64,000 nucleotides of DNA from Dysgonomonas sp. 520 (GTDB taxonomy: Bacteria > Bacteroidota > Bacteroidia > Bacteroidales > Dysgonomonadaceae): contig NZ_QVMP01000016.1 in NCBI RefSeq assembly GCF_010501095.1, positions 1 through 64,000 on the forward strand. The letters run 5' to 3'. This document shows positions 44,776-53,255 of the stretch, one piece after another; position 1 is the first letter of the stretch, and every line of letters begins with the position of its first letter. The notes under the pieces were generated by a model that saw only the letters and a list, made by a program, of their open reading frames with translations, searched no databases and was not told where the DNA came from. Made by a program: the position numbers and the translations under genes.

Positions 44776-45681
44776 ATGCGTAACATTCTTTTATTGATCA
44801 CTGTGGTGATATGCTTCGGGTCACAAGTAGCGAAATCACAAGAGATCAGTTTGTCTGACGGCATTCCTCAACTTTCTGATGATGAAATGAAGACGGTGTT
44901 TTTTAGCTACGAAAGAGACACCCTCGGATTCTGCGTTTTGACATCCGAAACCTCTCTTGATAAATATAAGGGCAAGAAGAATCGTCATATTATGCGCACA
45001 ATGAAAAGCATAAAAAGAACGGTGGATCACTACTGTATTTATAACGAAATTGCAGGAGTACGTATTTCATCATTTCTGGAAAAAGGAAAACCATGGGGCG
45101 GTACGCATTCTTTGTCTTATCCGAAATATAAAATAATGGAAAAAGGTATTGTGCTTGTAGGAGAGAGAAAATATATTGCGCCGTGGAATGATATTGTTGC
45201 CGATTGGAAAACATTGGACTACTATTTTATCGGATTTGACAAAAGTGTGGATCTTGTACGTTCTGTGCATATAGATCTGCGACCTAAGATACGCCCAATA
45301 GGATTGATAGAGTTTTCACCCGAATCCATAATATACAATTACCTCGATAGTATATCGAAAGACTCGACGATGAAATGTATTCCTCCTATTTTTCCGGGAG
45401 GCGTGGAGGAATTACGCAAATTTATACTGGCGGAAATCCGGTATCCGGAATCTGCTATTGAAAGTGGTATTGTGGGAAAGGTTGTTGTTGGTTTCATTGT
45501 TGATACAGATAAAAGCATTGCAAGGATAAGAATACTCAGAGGCGTTGACCCGGTATTGAATGAAGAGGTGATACGTATCGTGAAGAAAATGAACGGATGG
45601 TGGTGGAAGGCCGGAACAATTGACGGAAAAGAAATACCTGTTGAGCTTATTTTGCCTGTTACATTTAAATTCAGAGATTAG
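44776..45681 (+). CDS. exported protein with a C-terminal TonB-like domain
   Basis: A 301-residue protein with a signal peptide (1-21, ending AKSQ) and an N-terminal part of unknown fold. A C-terminal TonB-type domain follows (about residues 210-300: FPGGVEELRKFILAEIRYPESAIESGIVGKVVV, read here in part). The classic TonB features are absent: there is no N-terminal anchor helix of the TonB type and no Pro-rich spacer. Such stand-alone TonB-C domains are common in Bacteroidetes lipoproteins and sensors; their role is uncertain. It lies between tig and clpP. Confidence 0.7.
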   Translation: MRNILLLITVVICFGSQVAKSQEISLSDGIPQLSDDEMKTVFFSYERDTLGFCVLTSETSLDKYKGKKNRHIMRTMKSIKRTVDHYCIYNEIAGVRISSFLEKGKPWGGTHSLSYPKYKIMEKGIVLVGERKYIAPWNDIVADWKTLDYYFIGFDKSVDLVRSVHIDLRPKIRPIGLIEFSPESIIYNYLDSISKDSTMKCIPPIFPGGVEELRKFILAEIRYPESAIESGIVGKVVVGFIVDTDKSIARIRILRGVDPVLNEEVIRIVKKMNGWWWKAGTIDGKEIPVELILPVTFKFRD

Positions 45682-45883
45682 CGCAACAAGTGTCTGATTG
45701 AAAAAAAATAATTGGGAGTTAATGCAACTTTATTTGCACCTTTCTCGTTTTTATTTATAAATTTGTTTGCTCCTACGAAAATGAAAAGGTGAAAAAATAT
45801 ATGTCACATTTCTACACCGGAAATGAATAGGCATAGTATTTGTAGGGCAACTATTGATAATTAAATTAAAACAATAGAACATT

Positions 45884-46552
45884 ATGAACAATGATTTTAG
45901 AAAATACGCAACCAAACATCTGGGAATGAATGGTCTGGCTCTTGATAAATATGTAGATATAACTAGTAGCTATATTTCGCCAACCATCATAGAAGAGCGT
46001 CAGTTGAATGTTGCACAGATGGATGTGTTTTCACGCTTGATGATGGATCGTATCATTTTTCTGGGTACACAGATAGACGATTATACAGCCAATGTTATTC
46101 AGGCTCAATTACTTTACCTCGATTCTGCCGATTCGGGAAAAGATATATCAATATATATCAATTCTCCGGGCGGATCAGTTTATGCAGGTTATGGAATATA
46201 CGATACAATGCAATTTATAAGTAGCGACGTGTCAACAATTTGTACAGGTATGGCTGCATCTATGGCAGCAGTATTGCTTGTTGCCGGACAAAAAGGCAAG
46301 CGTTTCGGCCTGAAACATTCGCGTGTGATGATTCACCAACCTCTTGGCGGCGCACAAGGCCAAGCCTCAGATATCGAGATTACGGCTCGTGAAATCGGTA
46401 AAGTGAAGCAAGAATTGTACACAATCATATCCGAACATTCGGGGCAACCTATCGAAAAAGTAGCACAGGATTCAGATCGTGACTATTGGATGACTTCGGG
46501 TGAAGCCAAAGAATATGGTATGATTGATGAAGTATTGATGAGAAATAAATGA
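45884..46552 (+). CDS. clpP: ATP-dependent Clp protease proteolytic subunit
   Basis: A 222-residue ClpP. The Ser-His-Asp triad is Ser126 (GMAASMA), His151 (MIHQPLGG) and Asp200 (DRDYWM). It forms the tetradecameric chamber that works with ClpX, encoded next. The 200-bp upstream region is AT-rich with no strong consensus promoter. A hairpin lies between clpP and clpX. Confidence 0.96.
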   Translation: MNNDFRKYATKHLGMNGLALDKYVDITSSYISPTIIEERQLNVAQMDVFSRLMMDRIIFLGTQIDDYTANVIQAQLLYLDSADSGKDISIYINSPGGSVYAGYGIYDTMQFISSDVSTICTGMAASMAAVLLVAGQKGKRFGLKHSRVMIHQPLGGAQGQASDIEITAREIGKVKQELYTIISEHSGQPIEKVAQDSDRDYWMTSGEAKEYGMIDEVLMRNK

Positions 46553-46580
46553 TTCTTATAAAAAAGTAATTATATATTGA

Positions 46581-46613
46581 AAAGAGTTTATCCTGAGGTA
46601 GGGTAGACTCTTT
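46581..46613 (+). terminator. hairpin between clpP and clpX (attenuator candidate)
   Basis: AAAGAGTTTA (46581-46590) pairs with TAGACTCTTT (46604-46613) with one G-U pair and a 13-nt loop. A short T-rich stretch follows. It ends 14 bp before the clpX ATG, so it could limit read-through from clpP into clpX. Confidence 0.5.
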
Positions 46614-46627
46614 ATTTGATAAAACTT

Positions 46628-47863
46628 ATGACTAAAAACACAACCAACGACTACTGTAGCTTTTGTGGAAGAAGCGACAACGATGTGAACCTGCTGATAG
46701 CAGGTATTTCGGGGCATATTTGTGATAGCTGTACTGAACAGGCATACCAGATTGTCATGGAGTCTGTCAAAGCAAAGTCCGGTAGTTTTGATTTTGGCAA
46801 AGAAAAATTGCCAACCCCGCAGCAGATCAAAGATTATCTTGATTCGTATATTGTTGGGCAGGAAGATGCAAAACGATTCTTATCCGTTGCGGTATACAAT
46901 CACTATAAACGATTGATTCAGGACAAGGAAGATGATGGTGTAGAAATAGAAAAATCAAACATAATACTGGTTGGTCCAACCGGTACGGGCAAAACATTGT
47001 TGGCACGTACCATAGCCAAACTATTGCATGTGCCGTTTGCTATTGTGGACGCAACCGTTCTTACCGAAGCCGGATATGTGGGAGAAGACATCGAAAGTAT
47101 ACTTACACGTTTGTTGCAGGATGCGGACTACGATGTGGCGGCTGCCGAAAGAGGGGTTGTGTTTATTGACGAAATTGATAAAATTGCAAGAAAAGGCGAT
47201 AATCCTTCCATCACCAGAGATGTGAGCGGGGAAGGTGTGCAGCAAGGCTTGTTGAAATTGCTGGAAGGTTCTACTGTGCTTGTACCGCCACAAGGAGGCA
47301 GGAAGCATCCCGATCAGAAAATGATTGCTGTGGATACGAAAAATATATTGTTTGTTTGCGGAGGGGCGTTTGACGGAATAGAACGAAAAATAGCACAACG
47401 GCTTAATACCCAGGTGGTAGGTTATGCAAATGCCAGCAAGCGTGAAGGTATAGACCGTCACAATTTGTTGAAATACATAACACATCAGGATTTAAAAGCA
47501 TTCGGGTTGATTCCCGAAATCATCGGGCGTTTGCCTATCCTTGCCCATCTGGATGTGTTGAACAGAGAAACATTGCGCAGGATATTGACAGAACCCAAAA
47601 ACTCTATCATCAAACAATATGTCAAACTGTTTGCAATGGATGGGGTGAAACTGACTTTCGATGAAGAAGTGTTCGACTATATTGTAGATAAAGCTATTGA
47701 ATATAAATTAGGAGCCAGAGGCTTGCGGTCTATCGTAGAAACAATAATGATGGATGTGATGTTTTCAGTACCATCTACAACGAAGAAAAAGGTGAAAATA
47801 ACGTTGGAATATGCAAAAGAGCACCTCGAAAAATCGCGTCTGGATAGGCTGAAAGAGGAATAG
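46628..47863 (+). CDS. clpX: ATP-dependent Clp protease ATPase subunit ClpX
   Basis: A 411-residue AAA+ unfoldase. The N-terminal zinc-binding domain has Cys10, Cys13, Cys32 and Cys35. Walker A (GPTGTGKT) and Walker B (VVFIDEIDK) are intact, as are the sensor regions and pore loop (GYVG). A TTG codon at 46616 would extend the frame by four residues, but the ATG at 46628 gives the normal family start. It recognises and unfolds substrates and feeds them to ClpP. Confidence 0.95.
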   Translation: MTKNTTNDYCSFCGRSDNDVNLLIAGISGHICDSCTEQAYQIVMESVKAKSGSFDFGKEKLPTPQQIKDYLDSYIVGQEDAKRFLSVAVYNHYKRLIQDKEDDGVEIEKSNIILVGPTGTGKTLLARTIAKLLHVPFAIVDATVLTEAGYVGEDIESILTRLLQDADYDVAAAERGVVFIDEIDKIARKGDNPSITRDVSGEGVQQGLLKLLEGSTVLVPPQGGRKHPDQKMIAVDTKNILFVCGGAFDGIERKIAQRLNTQVVGYANASKREGIDRHNLLKYITHQDLKAFGLIPEIIGRLPILAHLDVLNRETLRRILTEPKNSIIKQYVKLFAMDGVKLTFDEEVFDYIVDKAIEYKLGARGLRSIVETIMMDVMFSVPSTTKKKVKITLEYAKEHLEKSRLDRLKEE

Positions 47864-48035
47864 TCATTTTTTATGATAAAAAAAACGATTTTCGTTGTAG
47901 GTTTCATTGTTGCGTCTTATCTTCGTGTTGAGATTAAAACGGAAGATAAGTGTTAAAGAGTAAATTTTTTTTCCGATTAAAAAATATATATATTACATTA
48001 ACGGATAATTTACTTGACTATACTTAAAACATAGT

Positions 48036-50222
48036 ATGCCTACAAACAACGATATATTACACGAAAAACTGAAAGAACACTTTGGGTTTGATAAATTTAA
48101 GGGTACCCAAAAAAATATTATTCAGAATGTATTGGCAGAAAGTGACACTTTCGTCTTGATGCCTACGGGCGGAGGTAAGTCGCTGTGTTATCAGTTGCCG
48201 GCGTTGCTGATGAACGGAACGGCGATTATAATCTCACCCCTCATTGCACTGATGAAAAATCAGGTGGATGCGATGAGAAATTTCAGCGAGGAAGATGGTA
48301 TCGCCCATTTCCTGAATTCGTCACTGAATAAGGCCGCTATCGATCAGGTGAAAGCAGATGTTGTTTCTGGCAAAACGAAGCTGCTTTATGTTGCTCCCGA
48401 ATCGTTGACAAAGGAGGATAATATAGAGTTTTTGCGTCAGATACATGTTTCGTTTTATGCCATAGACGAAGCTCATTGTATATCAGAGTGGGGGCACGAT
48501 TTCAGACCGGAATACAGACGCATAAAGCCAATAATAGAAGAGATAGGGAAGCGTCCGTTAATAGCACTGACTGCTACTGCTACACCCAAAGTGCAGCACG
48601 ATATTCAAAAAAATCTGGGAATGATGAATGCCAAGGTGTTCAAGTCTTCATTCAACAGAGAAAATTTGTATTACGAAGTAAGGACAAAAACATCTAACAG
48701 AGATAAGGATATAATAAAGTATATCCGTACACAAGCCGGGAAATCGGGCATTATATATTGCCTTAGCCGGAAAAAAGTGGAAGAATTTGCCGAAATACTT
48801 CGTGCAAATAACATTAATGCCTTGGCGTATCATGCCGGATTGGATGCAGCGACACGCTCGTGCAATCAGGATGCGTTTCTGATGGAAAAGGTAGATGTGA
48901 TAGTGGCGACTATCGCATTCGGAATGGGAATTGATAAACCCGACGTGCGTTATGTGATTCATTACGACGTGCCGAAAAGCCTCGAAGGCTATTATCAGGA
49001 AACAGGCCGTGCCGGAAGGGATGGCGGAGAAGGCAGATGTATAGCCTTTTATTCGTATAAAGACTTGCAGAAATTAGAAAAATTTATGCAAGGTAAACCC
49101 ATAGCCGAACAAGAAATCGGAAAACAGTTGTTGTTGGAAACAGCAGCTTACGCCGAAACGGCTTTGTGCAGAAGAAAAGTTTTACTCCATTATTTTGGAG
49201 AAGATTATAATATAGATAACTGTGGTAATTGTGACAATTGTTTAAATCCTAAAAAACAGGTGGAAGCTCAAGATTTATTATTAACTGCTATCGAAGCAGT
49301 AATCGCATTGAAAGAAAAATTTAAGATTGAATATGTTATTAACATTTTACGTGGCAAGGAAACATCCGAAATAGAAACCTACGGGCATCAGGAGCTTGAA
49401 GTATTCGGGTCGGGAGACGAAGCTGACGAAGATACATGGAATGCTATCATTCGTCAGGCCATTGTAGCAGGTTATTTTGATAAAGACATAGAAAACTATG
49501 GTTTGCTGAAAGTAACCAAAAAAGGAAAAGACTTCTTGAAAAAGCCTGTATCTTTCAAAATAATGAAAGATGAAGAGGTGGACGATGACGATACGGAAGA
49601 CATTGTGGTGAAAAGCGGAGGTGGCAGTTCGGCCGTAGATCCTGTCCTTTTCTCGATCATGAAAGATCTGAGAAAGAAAATGTCGAAGAAATTGAATGTG
49701 CCTCCGTATGTTATATTTCAAGATCCTTCGCTGGAGGCAATGGCTACGATCTATCCTGTAACGATGGACGAATTGCAGAACATTCCCGGAGTTGGAGCAG
49801 GCAAGGCAAAAAGGTATGGTCAGGAATTCTTGGAGATTATAAAAAAACATGTTGAAGAAAACGAAATAGAACGTCCCGAGGATTTGAGGGTGAGAACAGT
49901 TGCCAATAAATCGAAAATGAAAGTGGCTATTGTTCAGGCTATTGATAGGAAAGTAGCGTTGGATGACCTGGCAGAATCGAAAGGAATAGAATTTCCCGAA
50001 TTGTTGGCTGAAGTAGAAGCCATTGTTTATTCGGGAACAAAAATAAATATAGATTATTTTCTGGAAGAAGTGATAGACGAAGATCACATTGCAGATATAT
50101 TCGACTATTTTCAGGAAGCTGAGTCGGACGATTTGGAAGAAGCGATAAAAGAATTGGGAATGTATGGCGAAGATGAAATTCGTCTGGTGCGGGTGAAGTT
50201 CATATCTGATATGGCGAACTAA
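48036..50222 (+). CDS. recQ: ATP-dependent DNA helicase RecQ
   Basis: A 728-residue superfamily 2 helicase. Walker A (PTGGGKSLCYQLPAL), DEAH box (IDEAHCISEWGHDFRPEY), the helicase C domain (GRAGRDGG), the zinc-binding cysteine region (CGNCDNCLNP), a winged-helix domain and an HRDC domain (about 550-630) are all visible. A long acidic C-terminal extension (about 630-728) is typical of Bacteroidetes RecQ. It unwinds forked DNA and recombination intermediates. It is closely followed by coaD (9 bp). Confidence 0.95.
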   Translation: MPTNNDILHEKLKEHFGFDKFKGTQKNIIQNVLAESDTFVLMPTGGGKSLCYQLPALLMNGTAIIISPLIALMKNQVDAMRNFSEEDGIAHFLNSSLNKAAIDQVKADVVSGKTKLLYVAPESLTKEDNIEFLRQIHVSFYAIDEAHCISEWGHDFRPEYRRIKPIIEEIGKRPLIALTATATPKVQHDIQKNLGMMNAKVFKSSFNRENLYYEVRTKTSNRDKDIIKYIRTQAGKSGIIYCLSRKKVEEFAEILRANNINALAYHAGLDAATRSCNQDAFLMEKVDVIVATIAFGMGIDKPDVRYVIHYDVPKSLEGYYQETGRAGRDGGEGRCIAFYSYKDLQKLEKFMQGKPIAEQEIGKQLLLETAAYAETALCRRKVLLHYFGEDYNIDNCGNCDNCLNPKKQVEAQDLLLTAIEAVIALKEKFKIEYVINILRGKETSEIETYGHQELEVFGSGDEADEDTWNAIIRQAIVAGYFDKDIENYGLLKVTKKGKDFLKKPVSFKIMKDEEVDDDDTEDIVVKSGGGSSAVDPVLFSIMKDLRKKMSKKLNVPPYVIFQDPSLEAMATIYPVTMDELQNIPGVGAGKAKRYGQEFLEIIKKHVEENEIERPEDLRVRTVANKSKMKVAIVQAIDRKVALDDLAESKGIEFPELLAEVEAIVYSGTKINIDYFLEEVIDEDHIADIFDYFQEAESDDLEEAIKELGMYGEDEIRLVRVKFISDMAN

Positions 50223-50231
50223 GGGAGAAGG

Positions 50232-50690
50232 ATGAATAAAAAAGCAATTTTCCCCGGAACGTTCGACCCATTCACTATCGGGCATCAATCTTTAGTTGAC
50301 AGGGCTTTAAACTTGTTCGATGAGATAGTTATAGCTATCGGTGTTAATGAAACAAAGAAAAACTATTTTTCTTTAGATAAACGGATTGAGATGATTCGGG
50401 ACTTGTTTAAAGAAGACAAAAGGATATCTGTAGAAAAATACGATTGTTTGACAGTCGATTTTGCACAACAAGTGGGCGCGGATTTTATTTTGCGTGGAGT
50501 GAGAACGGTTGGCGATTTCGAATACGAGAAAACGATTGCCGATATGAACCGTAAAATTTCGGGGGTCGAGACTTATGTATTGTTTACAGAGCCTGAGTTA
50601 ACTCACATTAGTTCAACTATTGTGCGGGAATTGCTTCGTTATGGGCACGACATATCGGACCTTGTACCTAAAGGGCTAAAGATAGATTGA
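50232..50690 (+). CDS. coaD: phosphopantetheine adenylyltransferase
   Basis: A 152-residue nucleotidyltransferase. The [10 protein letters not shown] motif (9-18) matches the (H/T)xGH signature, and the ISST motif ([10 protein letters not shown]) lies near the C-terminus. It transfers AMP from ATP to 4'-phosphopantetheine in coenzyme A synthesis. It lies 9 bp downstream of recQ and probably shares its transcript. Confidence 0.94.
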   Translation: MNKKAIFPGTFDPFTIGHQSLVDRALNLFDEIVIAIGVNETKKNYFSLDKRIEMIRDLFKEDKRISVEKYDCLTVDFAQQVGADFILRGVRTVGDFEYEKTIADMNRKISGVETYVLFTEPELTHISSTIVRELLRYGHDISDLVPKGLKID

Positions 50691-50767
50691 GAAAATATAA
50701 TATAAAGATTAATGGATAGTCAAGCATACACTTGGCTATTCTCATATTTAACAAGATGGATATAAAG

Positions 50768-52369
50768 ATGAAATATTTTCAGAAGTTGTTGATTTTAATC
50801 GCTGTTGCAGTTTCTAGCTTAAATATGTATGCTCAGTTTGGAGAGACTCAGGCAATCCGTAAGATGAAAACAACGATGCACCGAATAAGTACAGAGTATG
50901 TTGACAAAGTGGATGAAGACAAGTTGGCAGAAGATGCGGTAAAGGCTCTTCTTGAAAAATTAGACCCACATTCTACATATATTTCTGCTGATGAGGTGAA
51001 GGAAATGAACGAACCTTTAGAAGGAAATTTCGATGGTATCGGGGTTTCGTTCAATATGTTGACAGATACGCTTTATATCGTCGAAACTATATCGGGTGGT
51101 CCATCCGAAAAAGTGGGAATAAGAGCCGGAGACAGGATTATAAATGTAAACGACACTTTGATAGCTGGGGTGAAAATGTCGAACAGAGACATTATGAAGC
51201 GGTTGAGGGGTCCAAAAGGTACTACGGTCAGAGTGCAGGTGCTGAGACGAGGCGAGCCAGAACTGATAGATTTTAAAATTACCCGAGACAAAATTCCTAT
51301 TTACAGTTTGGATGCGTCTTATATGATTGATAAAAAGACCGGATATATACGTTTAAGCAGGTTTGGAGCCACCACCATAAATGAGTTTAAAAAGGCTTTG
51401 AGCGGATTGCAGGCGCAGGGAATGTCTAATCTTATTCTCGATTTACAATATAATGGAGGTGGGTATTTATCTGCCGCAACGGGTATTGTGAATGAATTTT
51501 TGGGAAAAGACAAACTGATTGTATATACGGAAGGCGAGCATCAGCGAAGATATAGCGATGTGTCGAATGCAAAAGGAAATTTTGAAAAAGGAAAACTCGT
51601 AGTACTGGTAAATGAAAGTTCAGCATCGGCCAGTGAAATTGTATCGGGAGCCGTTCAGGATTGGGATAGGGGACTGATTGTCGGTCGTCGAACTTTTGGA
51701 AAGGGACTTGTGCAAAGACAATTTTCATTGGCTGACGGGTCTATGATTCGTCTTACTGTGGCTCGTTACTATACGCCTAGTGGACGTAGTATTCAGAAAC
51801 CGTACGAAAATGGAGCCAAGGGCGATTATGAACAAGATCTAATTGAACGCTTCAATCATGGTGAAATGGTGAGTGCTGATAGTATACATTTTCCTGATTC
51901 TTTGAAGTTTAAGACTTTGGTGAAAGGACGGACGGTTTATGGTGGAGGGGGCATTATGCCCGACGAATTTGTGCCGCTCGATACTGCTCGTTATACGGAT
52001 TATCACATGAAGCTGAACAGCAAGGGGTTGATTAATAAAATTGTTCTTGGTATATTGGATAATGAGCGGGAAAAACTATTGGCGCAATACCCGACAATTG
52101 AAGAATATAAGGCAGAATATAAAGTCCCGAAATCGGCATTTGAAACACTTAAGAAATACGCAGAAGAAGAAAAAATAGAATTCAAAGAAGATCAATACAG
52201 CCAATCGAAAGAAGACATAACGATCGCAATAAAAGCTCTGGTAGCTCGGGATATTTACAATGCAGCTGCATATTACAGGATAATAAATGATCATTCGGAT
52301 GTTTTCAAGCGAGGATTGGAGATTATTAATAATGATAAATTGTATAATCAGCTGCTTGGTGGAGGATGA
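50768..52369 (+). CDS. S41-family carboxy-terminal processing protease
   Basis: A 533-residue exported protease (start MKYFQKLLILIAVAV; two upstream Met codons in frame give a longer, poorer signal). It has a PDZ domain (about 75-150, GGPSEKVGIRAGDRIINVN), then the S41 fold with the catalytic Ser in NESSASASEIVSG and the Lys in FGKGLVQRQF. It cuts near the C-terminus of periplasmic proteins. A C-terminal extension of about 150 residues is predicted to be helical. It is convergent with the DUF6169-like gene. Confidence 0.92.
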   Translation: MKYFQKLLILIAVAVSSLNMYAQFGETQAIRKMKTTMHRISTEYVDKVDEDKLAEDAVKALLEKLDPHSTYISADEVKEMNEPLEGNFDGIGVSFNMLTDTLYIVETISGGPSEKVGIRAGDRIINVNDTLIAGVKMSNRDIMKRLRGPKGTTVRVQVLRRGEPELIDFKITRDKIPIYSLDASYMIDKKTGYIRLSRFGATTINEFKKALSGLQAQGMSNLILDLQYNGGGYLSAATGIVNEFLGKDKLIVYTEGEHQRRYSDVSNAKGNFEKGKLVVLVNESSASASEIVSGAVQDWDRGLIVGRRTFGKGLVQRQFSLADGSMIRLTVARYYTPSGRSIQKPYENGAKGDYEQDLIERFNHGEMVSADSIHFPDSLKFKTLVKGRTVYGGGGIMPDEFVPLDTARYTDYHMKLNSKGLINKIVLGILDNEREKLLAQYPTIEEYKAEYKVPKSAFETLKKYAEEEKIEFKEDQYSQSKEDITIAIKALVARDIYNAAAYYRIINDHSDVFKRGLEIINNDKLYNQLLGGG

Positions 52370-52397
52370 GGCTGTAAGAAAAAATACCTATAACAGG

Positions 52398-52427
52398 AAA
52401 ACGACAAGTTGAGTGGCTTGTCGTTTT
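52398..52427. terminator. terminator after the S41 protease gene
   Basis: AAAACGACAAG (52398-52408) and CTTGTCGTTTT (52417-52427) form an 11-bp stem with an 8-nt loop and a following T-run. Confidence 0.85.
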
Positions 52428-52428
52428 T

Positions 52429-52908
52429 TTATGGGTTTTTAAACTCAAGATAAGAGTTTTCTATATTTTCAATCACGTGTATGTCTTTCTTTTCACAGAT
52501 AAAATGGTTGTATAAATCATCTTCATCCGTTTCAATAACAAAACGAAAGTGGCGGTAGTCTTTCTTTCCTGTTTTTGATATTCTATTAAATAATGTGGTA
52601 AAAAGTCTGCTACGATATGCTTGTGGACTGATTGCCTTTTTTGTGTTGAAAATAATATCATCGGAAGGACTGCAATAAAAATATAGGATGACATTGTTGT
52701 TGTCTATAAAATCTAAAATGATTTTTGCAATTCTGTTCAATGTAGAAACATTGTTTGTTTTAGTTACACCATTTTTCAGAGCGAGCGTAATATTATAAAT
52801 ACAGACATCTTCTTTTTGAGGAATACCAAAAATATCAAGAGATTGTTCAGATAGGTGAATTATATATTTGTGTCCTTCTTTTGATTCAATAGGGAAAGAA
52901 AAATCCAT
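52429..52908 (-). CDS. DUF6169-like protein
   Basis: A 159-residue soluble protein (MDFSFPIESKEGHKYIIH start) that I believe matches the Bacteroidetes DUF6169 family; the match is from memory of the family's look, so it is tentative. Visible segments are VILYFYCSPSDDIIF, the QAYRSRLFTTLFNRI helix and DYRHFRFVIETDEDD. It begins 11 bp downstream of a 48-residue basic protein, a size and order seen in two-gene toxin-antitoxin-like units. The RNase or other active site, if any, is not evident. Confidence 0.6.
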   Translation of the reverse strand: MDFSFPIESKEGHKYIIHLSEQSLDIFGIPQKEDVCIYNITLALKNGVTKTNNVSTLNRIAKIILDFIDNNNVILYFYCSPSDDIIFNTKKAISPQAYRSRLFTTLFNRISKTGKKDYRHFRFVIETDEDDLYNHFICEKKDIHVIENIENSYLEFKNP

Positions 52909-52919
52909 TGTTCAAAAAG

Positions 52920-53066
52920 TTATTTTGAACTTTCAACAAAAAAAGTATCCATTTTGGCGTACAGATCTTTTCTGGTTTCTTCTTTCTTTTTTTCAATACT
53001 TTTCATCAAATCGATTAACCTTTGGGATGGCTTTTTGATGCGTATTGTTTTTGATTTATTTTCCAT
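52920..53066 (-). CDS. small basic protein upstream of the DUF6169-like gene
   Basis: A 48-residue protein, start MENKSKTIRIKKPSQRL. It is very basic at the N-terminus, then helical (LIDLMKSIEKKKEETRKDL), and ends in a short acidic tail. The frame is open further upstream (to 53177), but that part is hydrophobic and unlike a protein start. Size, charge and position before the larger gene are those of a small antitoxin or regulator, but there is no recognised fold. Confidence 0.5.
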   Translation of the reverse strand: MENKSKTIRIKKPSQRLIDLMKSIEKKKEETRKDLYAKMDTFFVESSK

Positions 53067-53255
53067 ACATACATGTTTACATTGCAAATGTAATAAATTT
53101 TCTAATTCTAATAATCGTTTTAATGATAATATATATGTTATTGTTACTGAATATGATACTTTTATTGTTAAATACAATTTTTCTGAAATCTTATAGCTTG
53201 GTCTAATATAAGAATAAAAAAGAATAAAGACAAGTCGAAAGATTACGACTATTCA

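Noticed and set aside
45884-47863. clpP-clpX as part of a phage or defence island
   Set aside because: Both are full-length housekeeping genes in the standard tig-clpP-clpX order.
47924-47960. Stem CTTATCTTC / GAAGATAAG after clpX as a terminator
   Set aside because: The 9-bp stem is real, but there is no T-run after it on the plus strand; left unassigned.
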